Shown in pieces: positions 30,691 through 43,646 of a DNA stretch of 64,000 nucleotides. The translations under genes and the position numbers were made by a program. The notes below the pieces were generated by a model. It worked only from the letters and a program-made list of their open reading frames with translations, ran no database searches and was not told the origin of the DNA. Location of the stretch: positions 12,204,501 to 12,268,500 of the forward strand of contig JAPNXP010000001.1 of NCBI GenBank assembly GCA_028753945.1, given 5' to 3'. Positions within the stretch are counted from its first letter, which is position 1, and every line of letters begins with the position of its first letter. Source of the stretch: Hexactinellida sp. DTS-2022. Its lineage: Eukaryota; Porifera; Hexactinellida.

Positions 30691-30748
30691 AAGTGGTCAG
30701 GTTGACCCATGAGGATTTCACAATACTCAGACGGCAACCCGATCACTT
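30691..30748. other. Hairpin B of a conserved pair
   Basis: AAGTGGTCAGGTTG pairs with CAACCCGATCACTT, with one G-T and one mismatch; TGAG/CTCA closes the inner stem. It is a diverged sister of hairpin A, 124 bp downstream, same orientation. The duplicate is at 45137-45194. Confidence 0.55.
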
Positions 30749-32436
30749 TGAGTTGAGAGCGTGTTCGCAAATAGAATGTCCAACTTTCCAACTTGTTTCC
30801 TTTTATATCAACAGAATTATGAAACTTGAAACCTTACTGCTCTATGGCTTAATACAATTATAATTTATTAAGCCATTCAACTGAATAATGAACTTGGTTA
30901 AATAGCAGCATTCCTACGCTCCACTAGTTACTACGTATATGCAATTCCATTGATGGATTATGGTTTCTATGCAAATGTCTGAGGTTTGTGGCTTAAGTCG
31001 TAAGCAATAGTTGGAATTCACATATGTTTACCATACGTATATTTATGTAAGCAAGGTCTCATTCAGTCTTTCGTGCGACGCGCCTGAAGGCGAATGAAGT
31101 TGAAAGGAAACTTTTCAAGGTACGAAAATTGAGAGACACTCACAAAACTTGATGCATAATGAGTAATTTTTGCTTCCAAAATTATGTCTTTCAACCTATT
31201 TTATATTCTAACACGTTAATGTACAGTACAGCCTCGATTAACTTAAATTATCCAAACACCCCTGGCTGATCTCAATGTTATTCCATAAATTAGTTCAGCC
31301 TTAAATTATCCGAACGAGTTTGACTGCTCCAGACGAGTTCGGATTTCAGGTTGCACTGTATTTGCATACGTATCTAGGTAATATGCTGAGATATTTATCC
31401 TCAATATTCATTCAAATACAATTATAGTTAACTATGTCTCTTATATCAGAGGCAATACTGATAAAATTTAGTGTTTGGCAAAATTAGGAAAGTGATACGT
31501 ATAAATTAATCGGTAATCGGATACTTTCGTCGCCGGACATTTCGTCGCTGAATCATACAGCCCAAACCACATTTTGTTTTTGCTTACGCTTGTTAATGAC
31601 AATTTTATTCGATTGAAAATGGCAATTGAGAGTATTAAACAGGATCAAATTAAGGTTTTTTATTTTAATTTCTTCACCACAAGTTTCTGATGGTTACACC
31701 TTTAGTTATTCAATTACCAAGACAAGTAAAAATACAGAGTAAGCTTGCATTGAAGGATTTTTTAATAGTCCCAACAAATGTTCTTCCCAACTCTCACATT
31801 GGGTTTGCTAAAAACTTGCAAACAGTTGTTATGAAACAAATAAAATACTCGTGAACAACTTCAGTGTAACATTAACAAATGAAATATTACAATTTCAGTT
31901 AATTATACTTTATTGTGAAAATAGTAAAATTCTAATTTACAGCCTTTAATGATTCTATAATTATTCTACTCTTTTCTCGCTTTCAGGGACACCAAGGCAA
32001 GGACCGTCGCAATTGTTTCCAATTGTTTTAAACTCATTCATAAAATGAATACATTGAGGCAACTCAAAATGAGTTGAATTAAAAAATGAATTCAATAAAA
32101 TCTAGAATTACAGCTGTACCAACAGCATTTTCTTTTGGATGCATTATATTTTGGTGATTTATTGAAAATGCATCTATGAGAAAATGTCGTCGCCACAGCT
32201 GTATTAGTTTAGGGATAATGTTTTGCTCTACTCCTAATAATAAAAATGAGCGGCGCTCCTGTTTTCGCTCCTCCGATAAAAAACAGGACGCTCTCACTTT
32301 GAGCTCCATAATTCTTGTTCACCAAATGTGCTAAATAAAAAGTTAGTTAATTAATTCTGATTCGCGCTTAAGCGGAGTCTACTATACATAATCGACACTA
32401 TTACCTATCATGTATTCAACGGATATTTCCATATTA

Positions 32437-32621
32437 CAGTAGAACCTCGTTCGTATGATCATGATTAATACGATTTTTTCGGATTTGACTAACAAACAGT
32501 TCCACAGAATCAGGTCCCTACAATGGCTATTCAATGGGTATTACTCCGATTTGATAATATGATTTCCGGATAAAGCTAACAAATTTACCGTCCGTTGGTG
32601 CTCGTATTAATGAGGCTATTG
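32437..32621. mobile_element. TA-flanked MITE, CAGTAGAACCTCG family (copy 1)
   Basis: TA-CAGTAGAACCTCGTTCG at the left and the inverse GCTCGTATTAATGAGGCTATTG-TA at the right. The same insertion is in copy 2 (47388-47573), so it predates the duplication. An older MITE with CAGTACAGCCTCGATTAAC ends (~31227-31360) is also shared. Confidence 0.7.
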
Positions 32622-33712
32622 TATATAGACATGCATGTAAAGATCTTATCCATGTTTTAATAAAAATCAATACATATTGTGATTCTATTTCCTGAAAATG
32701 TGGCTCTCATACTATAAGAAATTTTTTGTAAAAGTCTACGCCGATTGAGGACTGCACCCTCCAGGTGAATGGCTCGATACGATTACGAATACATCTTTCA
32801 CCTTCTAATAGTCAGCCCTCTGGGGATTTATATAATTATTTACTAAACTTCTTAAACTTAAAATTATACTAATCTCTCCTTGTACGGGACTCATACTCGG
32901 ATGATGACAAATAGTTTGCGGTAACTTCGCATCACTAGACAGCGGTTTATTTCTTAATTTCTTATTACGGACTTTGTGTATTATTCTGCACATTATTGTA
33001 TAGTTAGTTTATAGTTAGTTTATCCTTATCAGACCTCGTGATACTCGTTGTGCTAATTATTTGTTAGTACACAATACACATGTTTCCTTTGTTTGAACTT
33101 GTTATTCCACAATATTTGTTGCTTTGAAGCCGTCCCGATATCCTCTTGGCGAGATGAGAAATAAATTGCTTCTCGAACGAAGGATAACTGTTTCGAAATC
33201 TACGATCGCTCAGTGCTTGAAGGATGCTTAATAGAGTCACCTCGGGACCAGGTTGCTTTAAGAGGAGAATCTATTAACCGGTGGCTCTATTAAGCGGAGT
33301 CGACTGTGTTTCAACAAATCAAACACGAGTGAACAATTACTATGATCTAACAGACTGTACTTAAATGGTTCCTTGGTTTCAGCAATCAGCATATATGGGT
33401 CCGCTATGAAAAGTTCAGGAATAAAATAATATTACTAGCAATATTTTATAGATTTGCATCCTTTAAATATATCTATAGTTATAATCCGTAGTATTACAAA
33501 TTATATTTAGAAAACACAGGAACCATAGATCCCTTATTAGGACACTTAATTCCCTACAACACACGTATACACACGGATGGGATTGGTTAACCGTTTTGAG
33601 GCCACGATTACAATTGCCTTCACACTACGGTTTGCCGCTTAACCGCCACTAAAAGCTATAACAAAATATATAGTAGAAATTTTCTCAGAAAATAAGGAAA
33701 TTGTAGTACCGA

Positions 33713-36700
33713 AAAAAATCCAAAATTGCAGCTGTGCCGACGCATGTTCCTTTTGTGGCACTATATTTTGGTGGTGGTTTATTGATAGTGCCTCCAAAGG
33801 AACACGCTGTCGGCACAGCTGCAATTTTGGATTTTTTTCGCCATGTCATGAACGCCTCATAGTGTTTAGTCTCATTTAACAAGTTGTACGGGACAAAGGA
33901 ACCATTGTTGATTTTAAATTATTTCTATCTTGAACCATCTTGGGTTTAATGTCATTCATTCATTATGTATAGATAATAAATGATATAAATAGTTAATTAT
34001 TTTAGCAATGTGAGTTGAGTTGAGTTAAGTTAAGTAAACAAATTTCCAATTTAATTTAATTTGCTTTAATCCATTGAATATTAATATACTGTTTAAAATT
34101 GGAAATCAGCATACTTGTTTACTTAGAATGACAAAAGGGATCTAGTTTATATTCCTATTATAACCCCCTATCACTCTAATACAATTCGACCACCAAACAC
34201 GCACACAGACGAATAGTCATTTAATAGATATTCCATTTCATTAATCCATTGTTTGTATATCAGTCATCGTTTTAAAATTGAAATCAGCATACTCGCTTAC
34301 TTTGAATGACATATGGGATTAAGTTTATATTTCCATTATACGTAAATGCTTTATAAACCCCCCCCCCCCTTACACTCTAATACATTTCGGGCACCAAGCA
34401 CACAAATAGACAAATATTTATACAAATAGATATCCCATCTCATTAATCCATTGTTTGAATATCAGAAATCGTTCTGAAATTGAATAACTGTTGAGTTAAA
34501 TTGAATTTTCATATAGGAGAAAACTTTAATACAACTATTGTATTAGAAATCGATTTATATACTAATGAATCAAATTGAATTATTCATATAAATAGAATAA
34601 ATTATTGTAACTATGATATCAGAAATTGATTTGTATAGTAATAGCTATTGAATGTAAATTTATTATTCATATATACTAGAATTCTTTATTGTGATTATAA
34701 TATCAACAATAACTTGAATCGAAATAACACTGAATCAATTGAATTATTCATAAATAGTAGATCTTCATCGAAACCACGAAATAATTGCATAATTGAATAT
34801 TAATGAATTTACGATTTTAGAAAGTTAAGGGTGAATTGTGGCAACTTTGAGCCTAATTCTCAGGAAAATGAGGACGGATTAGTAAAATCGTGAAGAGCTA
34901 TCAGTTTCAAAATACTTTTCTGATACTAATGATTCGACAAATTTTTCAAGTTATTGCATTTATTTTCTTGTGGGACAAAAAAAGCTAAAAGTCCCGTTAA
35001 AAATTTTCCCAAGTCGAAATTGAAAAATCAGGCCACGAAGTGCACATTAATCAACAACCAGACACCTATCCTGAAAATCTCAGAGCTCTAGCACTTATGG
35101 TTTAGCCTGGGGAGGCGACACGGAGAAAAAAAAAAAAATCCAAAATTGCAGCTGTGCCGACGCATGTTCCTTTTGTGGCACTATATTTTGGTGGTGGTTT
35201 ATTGATAGTGCCTCCAAAGGAACACGCTTGTGGCACAGCTGCAATTTTGGATTTTTTTCGCCATGTCATGAACACCTCATAGTGTTTAGTCTCATTTAAC
35301 AAGTTGTACGGGACAAAGGAACCATTGTTGATTTTAAATTATTTCTATCTTGAACCATCTTGGGTTTAATGCCATTCATTCATTATGTATAGATAATAAA
35401 TGATATAAATAGTTAATTATTTCAGCAATGTGAGTTGAGTTGAGTTAAGTAAACAAATTTCCAATTTAATTTAATTTGCTTTAATCCATTGAATATTAAT
35501 ATACTGTTTAAAATTGGAAATCAGCATACTTGTTTACTTAGAATGACAAAAGGGATCTAGTTTATATTCCTATTATAACCCCCTATCACTCTAATACAAT
35601 TCGACCACCAAACACGCACACAGACGAATAGTCATTTAATAGATATTCCATTTCATTAATCCATTGTTTGTATATCAGTCATCGTTTTAAAATTGAAATC
35701 AGCATACTCGCTTACTTTGAATGACATATGGGATTAAGTTTATATTTCCATTATACGTAAATGCTTTATAAACCCCCCCCCTTACACTCTAATACATTTC
35801 GGGCACCAAGCACACAAATAGACAAATATTTATACAAATAGATATCCCATCTCATTAATCCATTGTTTGAATATCAGAAATCGTTCTGAAATTGAATAAC
35901 TGTTGAGTGAAATTGAATTTTCATATAGGAGAAAACTTTAATACAACTATTGTATTAGAAATCGATTTATATACTACTGAATCAAATTGAATTATTCATA
36001 TAAATAGAATAAATTATTGTAACTATGATATCAGAAATAGATTTGTATAGTAATAGCTATTGAAAGTAAATTAGTTATTCATATATACTAGAATTCTTTA
36101 TTGTGATTATAATATCAACAATAACTTGAATCGAAATAACACTGAATCTAATTGAATTATTCATAAATATTAAATAGTAGTTATTCATCGAAACCACGAA
36201 ATAATTGCATAATTGAATATTAATGAATTTACGATTTTAGAAAGTTAAGGGTCAATTGTGGCAACTTTGAGCCTAATTCTCAGGAAAATGAGGACGGATT
36301 AAAAAGATCGTGAAGAGCTATCAGTTGCAAAATACTTTTCTGATACTAATGATTCTAAAAATTTTCTTGTTATTGCATTTATTTTCTTGTGGGACAAAAA
36401 AAGCTAAAAGTCCCGTTAAAAAATTTCACAAGTCGAAATTGAAAAATCAGGCCACGTGCACATTAATCAACAACCAGACACCTATTCTGAAAATCTCAGA
36501 GCTCTAGCACTTATGGTTTAGCCTGGGGAGGCGACACGGAGAAAAAAAATCCAAAATTGCAGCTGTGCCGACGCATGTTCCTTTTGTGGCACTATATTTT
36601 GGTGGTGGTTTATTGATAGTGCCTCCAAAGGAACACGCTTGTGGCACAGCTGCAATTTTGGATTTTTTTCGCCATGTCATGAACACCTCATAGTGTTTAG

Positions 36701-37976
36701 TCTCATTTAACAAGTTGTACGGGACAAAGGAACCATTGTTGATTTTAAATTATTTCTATCTTGAACCATCTTGGGTTTAATGCCATTCATTCATTATGTA
36801 TAGATAATAAATGATATAAATAGTTAATTATTTTAGCAATGTGAGTTGAGTTGAGTTAAGTAAACAAATTTCCAATTTAATTTAATTTGCTTTAATCCAT
36901 TGAATATTAATATACTGTTTAAAATTGGAAATCAGCATACTTGTTTACTTAGAATGACAAAAGGGATCTAGTTTATATTCCTATTATAACCCCCTATCAC
37001 TCTAATACAATTCGACCACCAAACACGCACACAGACGAATAGTCATTTAATAGATATTCCATTTCATTAATCCATTGTTTGTATATCAGTCATCGTTTTA
37101 AAATTGAAATCAGCATACTCGCTTACTTTGAATGACATATGGGATTAAGTTTATATTTCCATTATACGTAAATGCTTTATAACCCCCCCCCCCTTACACT
37201 CTAATACATTTCGGGCACCAAGCACACAAATAGACAAATATTTATACAAATAGATATCCCATCTCATTAATCCATTGTTTGAATATCAGAAATCGTTCTG
37301 AAATTGAATAACTGTTGAGTGAAATTGAATTTTCATATAGGAGAAAACTTTAATACAACTATTGTATTAGAAATCGATTTATATACTAATGAATCAAATT
37401 GAATTATTCATATAAATAGAATAAATTATTGTAACTATGATATCAGAAATAGATTTGTATAGTAATAGCTATTGAATGTAAATTAGTTATTCATATATAC
37501 TAGAATTCTTTATTGTGATTATAATATCAACAATAACTTGAATCGAAATAACACTGAATCTAATTGAATTATTCATAAATATTAAATAGTAGTTATTCAT
37601 CGAAACCACGAAATAATTGCATAATTGAATATTAATGAATTTACGATTTTAGAAAGTTAAGGGTCAATTGTGGCAACTTTGAGCCTAATTCTCAGGAAAA
37701 TGAGGACGGATTAAAAAAATCGTGAAGAGCTATCAGTTGCAAAATACTTTTCTGATACTAATGATTCTAAAAATTTTCTTGTTATTGCATTTATTTCTCT
37801 TTGGGACAAAAAAAGCTAAAAGTCCCGTTAAAAAATTTCACAAGTCGAAATTGAAAAATCAGGCCACGAAGTGCACATTAATCAACAACCAGACACCTAT
37901 TCTGAAAATCTCAGAGCTCTAGCACTTATGGTTTAGCCTGGGGAGGCGACACGGAGAAAAAAAAAAAAAAAAAAAC
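33713..37976. repeat. Three-copy tandem array of a ~1.41-kb unit
   Basis: Units open with the hairpin CCAAAATTGCAGCTGTGCCG at 33720, 35140 and 36551 (periods 1420 and 1411 bp). They end GGAGGCGACACGGAG plus an A-run. Identity is very high by eye; differences are small indels such as C-run length in the CCCCCTTACACTCTAATACA block. Each unit contains two internally related ~260-bp blocks: AGCATACTTGTTTACTTAG with CACTCTAATACAATTCG and ACACGCACACAG, and AGCATACTCGCTTACTTTG with CACTCTAATACATTTCG. They resemble the AGCATACTTGTTTACC / TTTAATACAATCCGGAC end of the DINE-like element. Frames such as 36310-36507 are non-genic. Confidence 0.92.
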
Positions 37977-37983
37977 ATCCAAG

Positions 37984-38171
37984 GCACTAAGACCAATACT
38001 GGGCCACTATACTATAGTATAGTCGGCACAGTAAAAAAAACAAACAAACCAAAGCACTAAGACCAATACTGGGCCACTATACTATAGTATAGTCGGCACA
38101 GTAAAAAACCAAACCAAAGCACTAAGACCAATACTGGGCCACTATACTATAGTATAGTCGGCACAGTAAAA
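37984..38171. repeat. 53-bp unit repeated three times, each with an 18-bp palindrome
   Basis: Units at 37984-38036, 38054-38106 and 38119-38171, identical by eye, separated by A/C-rich linkers of 17 and 12 bp. Each starts GCACTAAGACCAATACTGGG and contains the perfect palindrome ACTATACTATAGTATAGT. It lies directly beyond the 1.4-kb array. Confidence 0.95.
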
Positions 38172-38172
38172 A

Positions 38173-40849
38173 GGCATGATTTCTGGCAAATACTCTGTAA
38201 TATAAGTACAATTAACATACAAGTTTATCACTTCAGGTTAATTATACACTGTGTTGTCATCGAAATGTATCGTGTGACTATAGGTAATATGGTAAAAAAT
38301 ATTATATTCTGAACAAAATGCGTACAAATTCACACTTTCATAGAATAATTGTGTGTATGTTCAAATATATTATGTGTGTTTACTTAACTCCGAATTAATT
38401 AAGAACATAAATTTAGTATTACTTATGTTAGGATTGAGACAATAAAGAAGTGTATCAATGAAATTCCTAAAGAGAATTTGTGTTAAGATAACTTAGGCTT
38501 ACATGTACGAGCGAGTCCTTTGCACCAGGTTTATTTGTGGAAACAAGTATAGCATTACATGGCATGTGGTTCTATGGTTACAGACGAATATGCATAAAGT
38601 ACACTTTCATATTATTACTTTATTAGTCATAGACTGTATCTATCTACAATTCTACTCAAATTATACTATTTTCTCGATAAAAATATTTCACAGCAGACAA
38701 TTGTTTACTTTATTAATTCAAACGAATTCCGACGGTTTCTATTCTTCGATTTATCAGGTTAGTATATATGATATAGACAAACAAACAAACACTGTGGTCA
38801 ATCATTTTATTGAAATTATTTATCATAGTTTATGTTGTTTGGATACAAACGCATAATTGAATTCTATTTAAAAGAATCAATTTTATCCGAGATTATATAG
38901 TACGAAGCGTTTTCAATGTGGGACTTTCTAAGTCTGTAGTGTGTCGCATGTGGCATACTCCGTGGACTCCTTGGGCAGAGGCGTAGCCAGGGTGCGGAAC
39001 TTGGGGCACAGCACACAAATGAACAAATCTTGACAGCCCCCAGGTGTCCGTATTAATAAGGCTGTAATAACCCGAAGGCTGTAATAACCCGGTCGGGCCA
39101 GAATTGTCGATTCGTTCTACAGTAAATATGTTTACTGTTAATGAGATTTTACAGTACATGACTCTCCAATCACAGTTTGTTGTGATATGGAGGGCAGGAT
39201 GGAGCACAAGTTACATCATTGGCAGGCAAGTTAGTTAATATTGATTTGCCCACCCCTCTTGGTTATACTTTCGAGGATATTAATTACTTCGCGACTGGAC
39301 GCTTATCCAATCAGGACCGTATGAGTTATAGTCGCCAAAGTTTACCCCGGAGGAGTATGGCTAATATGACTAAGTAGTTGTAGTCGTCAGTTATCGCAAT
39401 AGGGTATCAGTTGTGGCGACTTTAACTGATCCCTGATCAGTTATGGCTTGCTGGTCACTTAAAGAGTTACACCGGGCCGCACAGCTCCCTCAAATATTCT
39501 AACTGGACGATTTCCAATCATTGCATTGATTCATATATAAATTACTGTAGTATGTTTGTGTACATTTGTATTGCCAGGTAAAACATCTTGTGAACTGGAT
39601 TCGCCCCGCGAACCGTATGTTTGACATCCCTGCTTTAAGTGATCCTCTAGTTGTGATCTTTTAACGAGTTCATTGCCTTCCCCCTTTATCATTCCTATTC
39701 AGTCCTTAGGCCATAGGGCCAGGATGTCTTGATTAGTAGGGCCAATTTGGTGTCTTAAAAGCTAGTTGGTTTTTAACAAATTACGGCCTTGCTAATAGAG
39801 CAATTACCATTTAGCAAGACTTGCTAATAGATTGTTCCAAGGGGGTTAAACCAATGCGTGACAGACCATCCTATTTGTAGGGTCAAAATGCGTGATATGG
39901 AGAGGAAGGCGCAAGTTTTGAACTTTTTTGATAGGGTTGTGAATATTTGTGTGGAAAAGTGGCAAATTGATCCCCTTTTTACAATATTTTCGGGGGCGAA
40001 TGATTATCATCATTTTTGTAAATATCTATTTTAACAATCCTGACTACATAATACAGTGGATGCCGGTTATAAGCACATCGTCGGGAACTGCACTTAATGT
40101 GCATATAATCGGTATGTTCTTATAACCGACATAATTTATATAGGGTATATCACCGTATATGGCAACCGTTTTTCCACATAATGTTCTTATATCCGATATG
40201 TTCTTATAACCGGCGTGCTTATGTCCGACATCTACAGTCTGTATTGATATAATTGTACTACAATGGATTCGGTACATGTCCACCCAGGGCATGACAAATT
40301 AATCGTCGCCCTTCATACTTATAAAATTCCAAAATAATTGACATGAAAAAGATTGTTATGTATAAAGTTTTTGTGAGTAGGATTTTCAGTGTGCACTTTT
40401 TAAGCTAGGCGATGCCGTGTAGAGGTTGAGTGATTAATGAAGAAGCAACTAGAATGGAGGGTTGGTCTGTGCCAGTGGCCCTGTGATGTGCTCCGTTACT
40501 CAGTAACGGTCACGGTCACGGGCGTCGATAGGTAACAGTATCGGACAACCGTTTCTTTTTACTAGTTACCGTTATCTTTAATCAGTTACTCTTACCATTA
40601 CATTTCCGTAACACTATTACCGGAGCTACGTTAAACTTATTCCATTGCTCACTCCGTTACTTTTAATGAGTTACCGTTGCATTAAGGTATCGGTAACTGA
40701 TTGAAGTAAACAAATTAACTAGGGCCGTAGCCACCAAAATAATAGTGGTCCGGTTAGGGGTACCTGAAATTACGTCACTGGAAATTGGTCAGTGGGACCT
40801 AATTTTCCGTGGTGTAATTTCCATTTGTTCTATGTATTTGTTTTCAGTG
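38173..40849. other. Gene-free spacer between the array and duplication copy 2
   Basis: AT-rich to 38920; the long frame at 38503-38856 has no recognisable domain or coding bias. A lone hAT-type end (CAGAGGCGTAGCCAGGG) is at ~38983, a MITE with CAGTGGATGCCGGTTATAAG ends at 40054-40240, and a stretch of repeated GTTACCGTTA/GTAACGG words at ~40495-40700 that looks like an old MITE. No gene supported. Confidence 0.6.
40054..40240. mobile_element. MITE, CAGTGGATGCCGGTTATAAG family
   Basis: TA-CAGTGGATGCCGGTTATAAG at the left and the inverse GTGCTTATGTCCGACATCTACAG at the right. Inside, 'ttcttataaccg' and its inverse alternate. Relative of 21715-21890. Confidence 0.65.
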
Positions 40850-40889
40850 GCAAAGAGTTATATTTATATTCATTATAGAACACAATACA

Positions 40890-42138
40890 ATGGCTAGTGC
40901 TTACGGTGTGGGAGAAGAGAGCTTCCTCTCTCACGCGGAGAGAGTGCGTAGCGAGATACGCACTAAGTTCATAAGAGCTCACGAGCTGCTACAGGCCAGA
41001 GAAGCCGATCTGTTAGCAGAGTTACAGAGATTGGTAGACGAGTACACGGGAGAGGGAATAACTCTACAAATCAAACAATTGTCGATTTCCAAAGTTGGTC
41101 TGAGGGACACTCTTACGGAGAATGAGAACAAAGAATTTCTCGAGAACCAGTTAGCTAGCATTGATGCACGCATTGCGGAATTAAACACTAAAGTCCTAAC
41201 AGCAAAATATAGCTACCAGAGTGTGTCATTGGAATGGGACGTAGAGCTAGATGAGAAACTGAGTGTAGCAGGTGAGATACGACTTAATGCTGCGAAGGAA
41301 GGAGTAGGAGACTACAAGCAGATAGGAGACCCTGTTGCGGTATTTGGGAAACACAGCGAAGAGCGATCTTCTTCACCTGCTGTGTTCTGTTATCCTGGTG
41401 GTATGGCTGTTAATCCTGTGAATGATTGTATTTACATTTGTGATTTTGGCAATAATCGTATACAAGTTTATAATAAATCATTTGAATTCGTATTCCAATT
41501 CAGTGATAATGTGATTTTTCCAAATGGTATTTGTATCAAACAGAACAAGATATATCTCACACAGTATGGCTCTCATTGTCTCAATGTATATTCTACAGAA
41601 GGGAAATACCTGAACTCAGTTCGGGGTGAAAGGAAAGAATGAATTACAGTTTGACAGACCAAGAGGACTTGATATTTCCACTGACAAGAATAGAATATAT
41701 ATAGCTGAAATTGGTAATGATAGAATTCAATGTTTGAAATTAGATCTTAAATTCAACTCTTTTATTAACGATATTTACGGAGCTAATGATGTCAAGCTAA
41801 CTTCTAATGAGATTGCAGTATTGTCTATTCGTAATCCCTGTGTTTCTCTGTACACATATTCTCACCAATTGATTCGTGAGATTATTCCAAGAGGTGAAGG
41901 GAGTCAAGTTGTTAGACCTTATTCTTTCACCCTTGATAAATCCTTGAATATTCTAATTACTGACTATGGCAGGCATTGTGTTTCCATCTTCTCTTTTGGA
42001 GGAGAGTTGATACACAGATTCGGTAAGAAAGGAGAGAAGAGAGGAGATTTCATAGAACCGAGCGGAATAATAATTGATGTTGAAGGGAGAATTGTAGTCG
42101 CATCTGATAACCCCGAACACTGCATTCAAGTATTTTGA
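40890..42138 (+). pseudogene. Coiled-coil NHL-repeat protein, frameshifted duplicate
   Basis: Starts like the intact gene at 26383 and is almost identical for ~145 residues. A one-base insertion at ~41621 (GTTCGGGGTG versus GTTGGAGTG) breaks the frame after YLNSV. The second part reads 41626-42138. A second extra base near 42132 (GTATTTTGA versus GTTTTTGA) removes the last two residues. Substitutions are more frequent in the NHL part than in the coiled coil. Probably a pseudogene; an assembly error is possible. Confidence 0.8.
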
Positions 42139-42562
42139 TTTCTAACATATTTTCATTATTTAACTCTATTTATTCACATTTCCCTTTATAGTTTAGTTTA
42201 TACTTTTCATATTATATTCCTTACAAGTAGCAAACAGGCTTGGACCTGATTACGATTGCAATCGATTACAACATTTCCTTAATTAATCATAATTAAGCTT
42301 TTTTGAAGGATGTATTCGTAATCGTATTCACAACCCATTGTAGCTGTTGGGAAAGTAGGATCAGCTCCTGGAGGACTTAACACCCCAGAGGTATCTCAAT
42401 CGATACGAAATCCGGACACATTTATGTGGGAGATATGAACAACTAAATAATTCTAATATAGTGAGCGACAGGAGTCTGTCTCAACCAAATCAGAAATCAA
42501 CACTGATAAAGCCGTGGGGCATATTAATCCATCAGAATAGCATTTATACCACAGACTTAAAC

Positions 42563-42708
42563 CAGTGTTTCTCAAACTTTTTTCGGACAGCGCCCCTTGT
42601 CAACAATTTTCCATCGATACCGCCCCCCTCCACAAAATCTCAATATTACATTTTGTAATTGTTTAACAAGCCCCCCGGGGGCTCTACGGCCCACTTTGAG
42701 AAACACTT
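42563..42708. mobile_element. hAT-like MITE, CAGTGTTTCTCAAAC ends
   Basis: 146 bp, ends CAGTGTTTCTCAAAC and TTTGAGAAACACTT, duplications ACTTAAAC at 42555-42562 and 42709-42716. Absent from copy 1 at ~28545-28560. Confidence 0.88.
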
Positions 42709-43281
42709 ACTTAAACCAACACACTATCTTCCTATTCAAGCTGTCAGGTCTCACAATGGTAAAGCGAGTAGGGAATAAAGGAAAATAAATTAAGAGTTCA
42801 ATTATCCGAGTCAACTCGCCATCTCTCCCAATCAACACCTCTGAGTGGCGGATACAAACAACAACAGAGACTAGAATATAAACAACTTCTCTTCAGCAGG
42901 ATCTGAAGAGAAGTTGGGTCCAGCGAGGGCCGCTCCGATTGACAAACTAAATAAAGTGACTTGCGCTGCAGCTAAGCTAGAGAATAAGTCTTCAGAAATT
43001 AAACGTTTCTCCGATATAATCGATTCAATCCACAGAAGGATGTGTTGTATTTTCCAACTCTGTTTCGCTGTGATCCTCCAATGGCTCCGGTTAATATCAG
43101 CTATAGTAACTATGCATTTAATCTCAAACTTAGAATTCTACAAATTCTAAAAATTGATCCATCTTTCATACCCAAAACTATTTGCTCACTAATTAATAAT
43201 GTAACTCAATTATGGACTTCTATTTTGAATGAAAATTTAGTTTTCATTTTAAGAAATTGGAAGTTATCAATCAGTTATCTA

Positions 43282-43646
43282 TTAGGCCACATAAAATAAA
43301 TTACTTGTTTATCATCCATATTTTTCGAGAAAATTGGGACGGCGGACGGGATTTTTTATTTATTTTTTATTTCTATTAATATGTAAATAACATCATCCTA
43401 TGCCAAATAATAAATATAAATAATTTAATTTATTTAGAAAATAACATGACAATGCCAAATAATTAAAGTAATGCTCTAAAATATAGAACTTATTAACAAT
43501 TCATACATAGTAGGTACTTTACACAAGTTATTGCTTATATTTTGTACGATTATGTTCATAAGATAATAATAAAATAGATCCGGACGGGTAGTTAAAATTG
43601 GGGCGGACGGGGATGATAAACAAGTTATTTATTTTATACGGCCTAA
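43282..43646. mobile_element. MITE with TTAGGCC ends, copy-2 specific
   Basis: TTAGGCCACATAAAATAAAT at the left and the inverse (…ATTTATTTTATACGGCCTAA) at the right, with GGGACGG/CGGACGGG words inside. Copy 1 reads straight through (TTATCTAACGCAAG). Confidence 0.75.

Larger units (their letters stand above)
26330..32790. repeat. Segmental duplication, copy 1
   Basis: Matches 40850-47741 in the same orientation with high identity by eye from the NHL gene's 5' UTR acceptor to the shared end 'gaatggctcgatacgattacga'. It contains the intact NHL gene, a decayed NHL gene, a decayed coiled-coil gene, paired hairpins and several MITEs. Copy-specific inserts here are at 27931-28441, ~29208-29387 and ~30174-30470. 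Confidence 0.92.

Noticed and set aside
30567..30748. Annotating the paired hairpins as microRNA or tRNA genes
   Set aside because: No anticodon-type fold, and no expression evidence; listed only as hairpins.
36310..36507. Repeated small frame in the 1.4-kb array (also 37722-37922)
   Set aside because: AT-rich, disrupted in the first unit, and lies in repeat DNA with no conserved coding signal beyond the array's own identity.
38503..38856. 117-codon frame in the spacer
   Set aside because: Composition matches the AT-rich background; no domain, splice context or repeat conservation.
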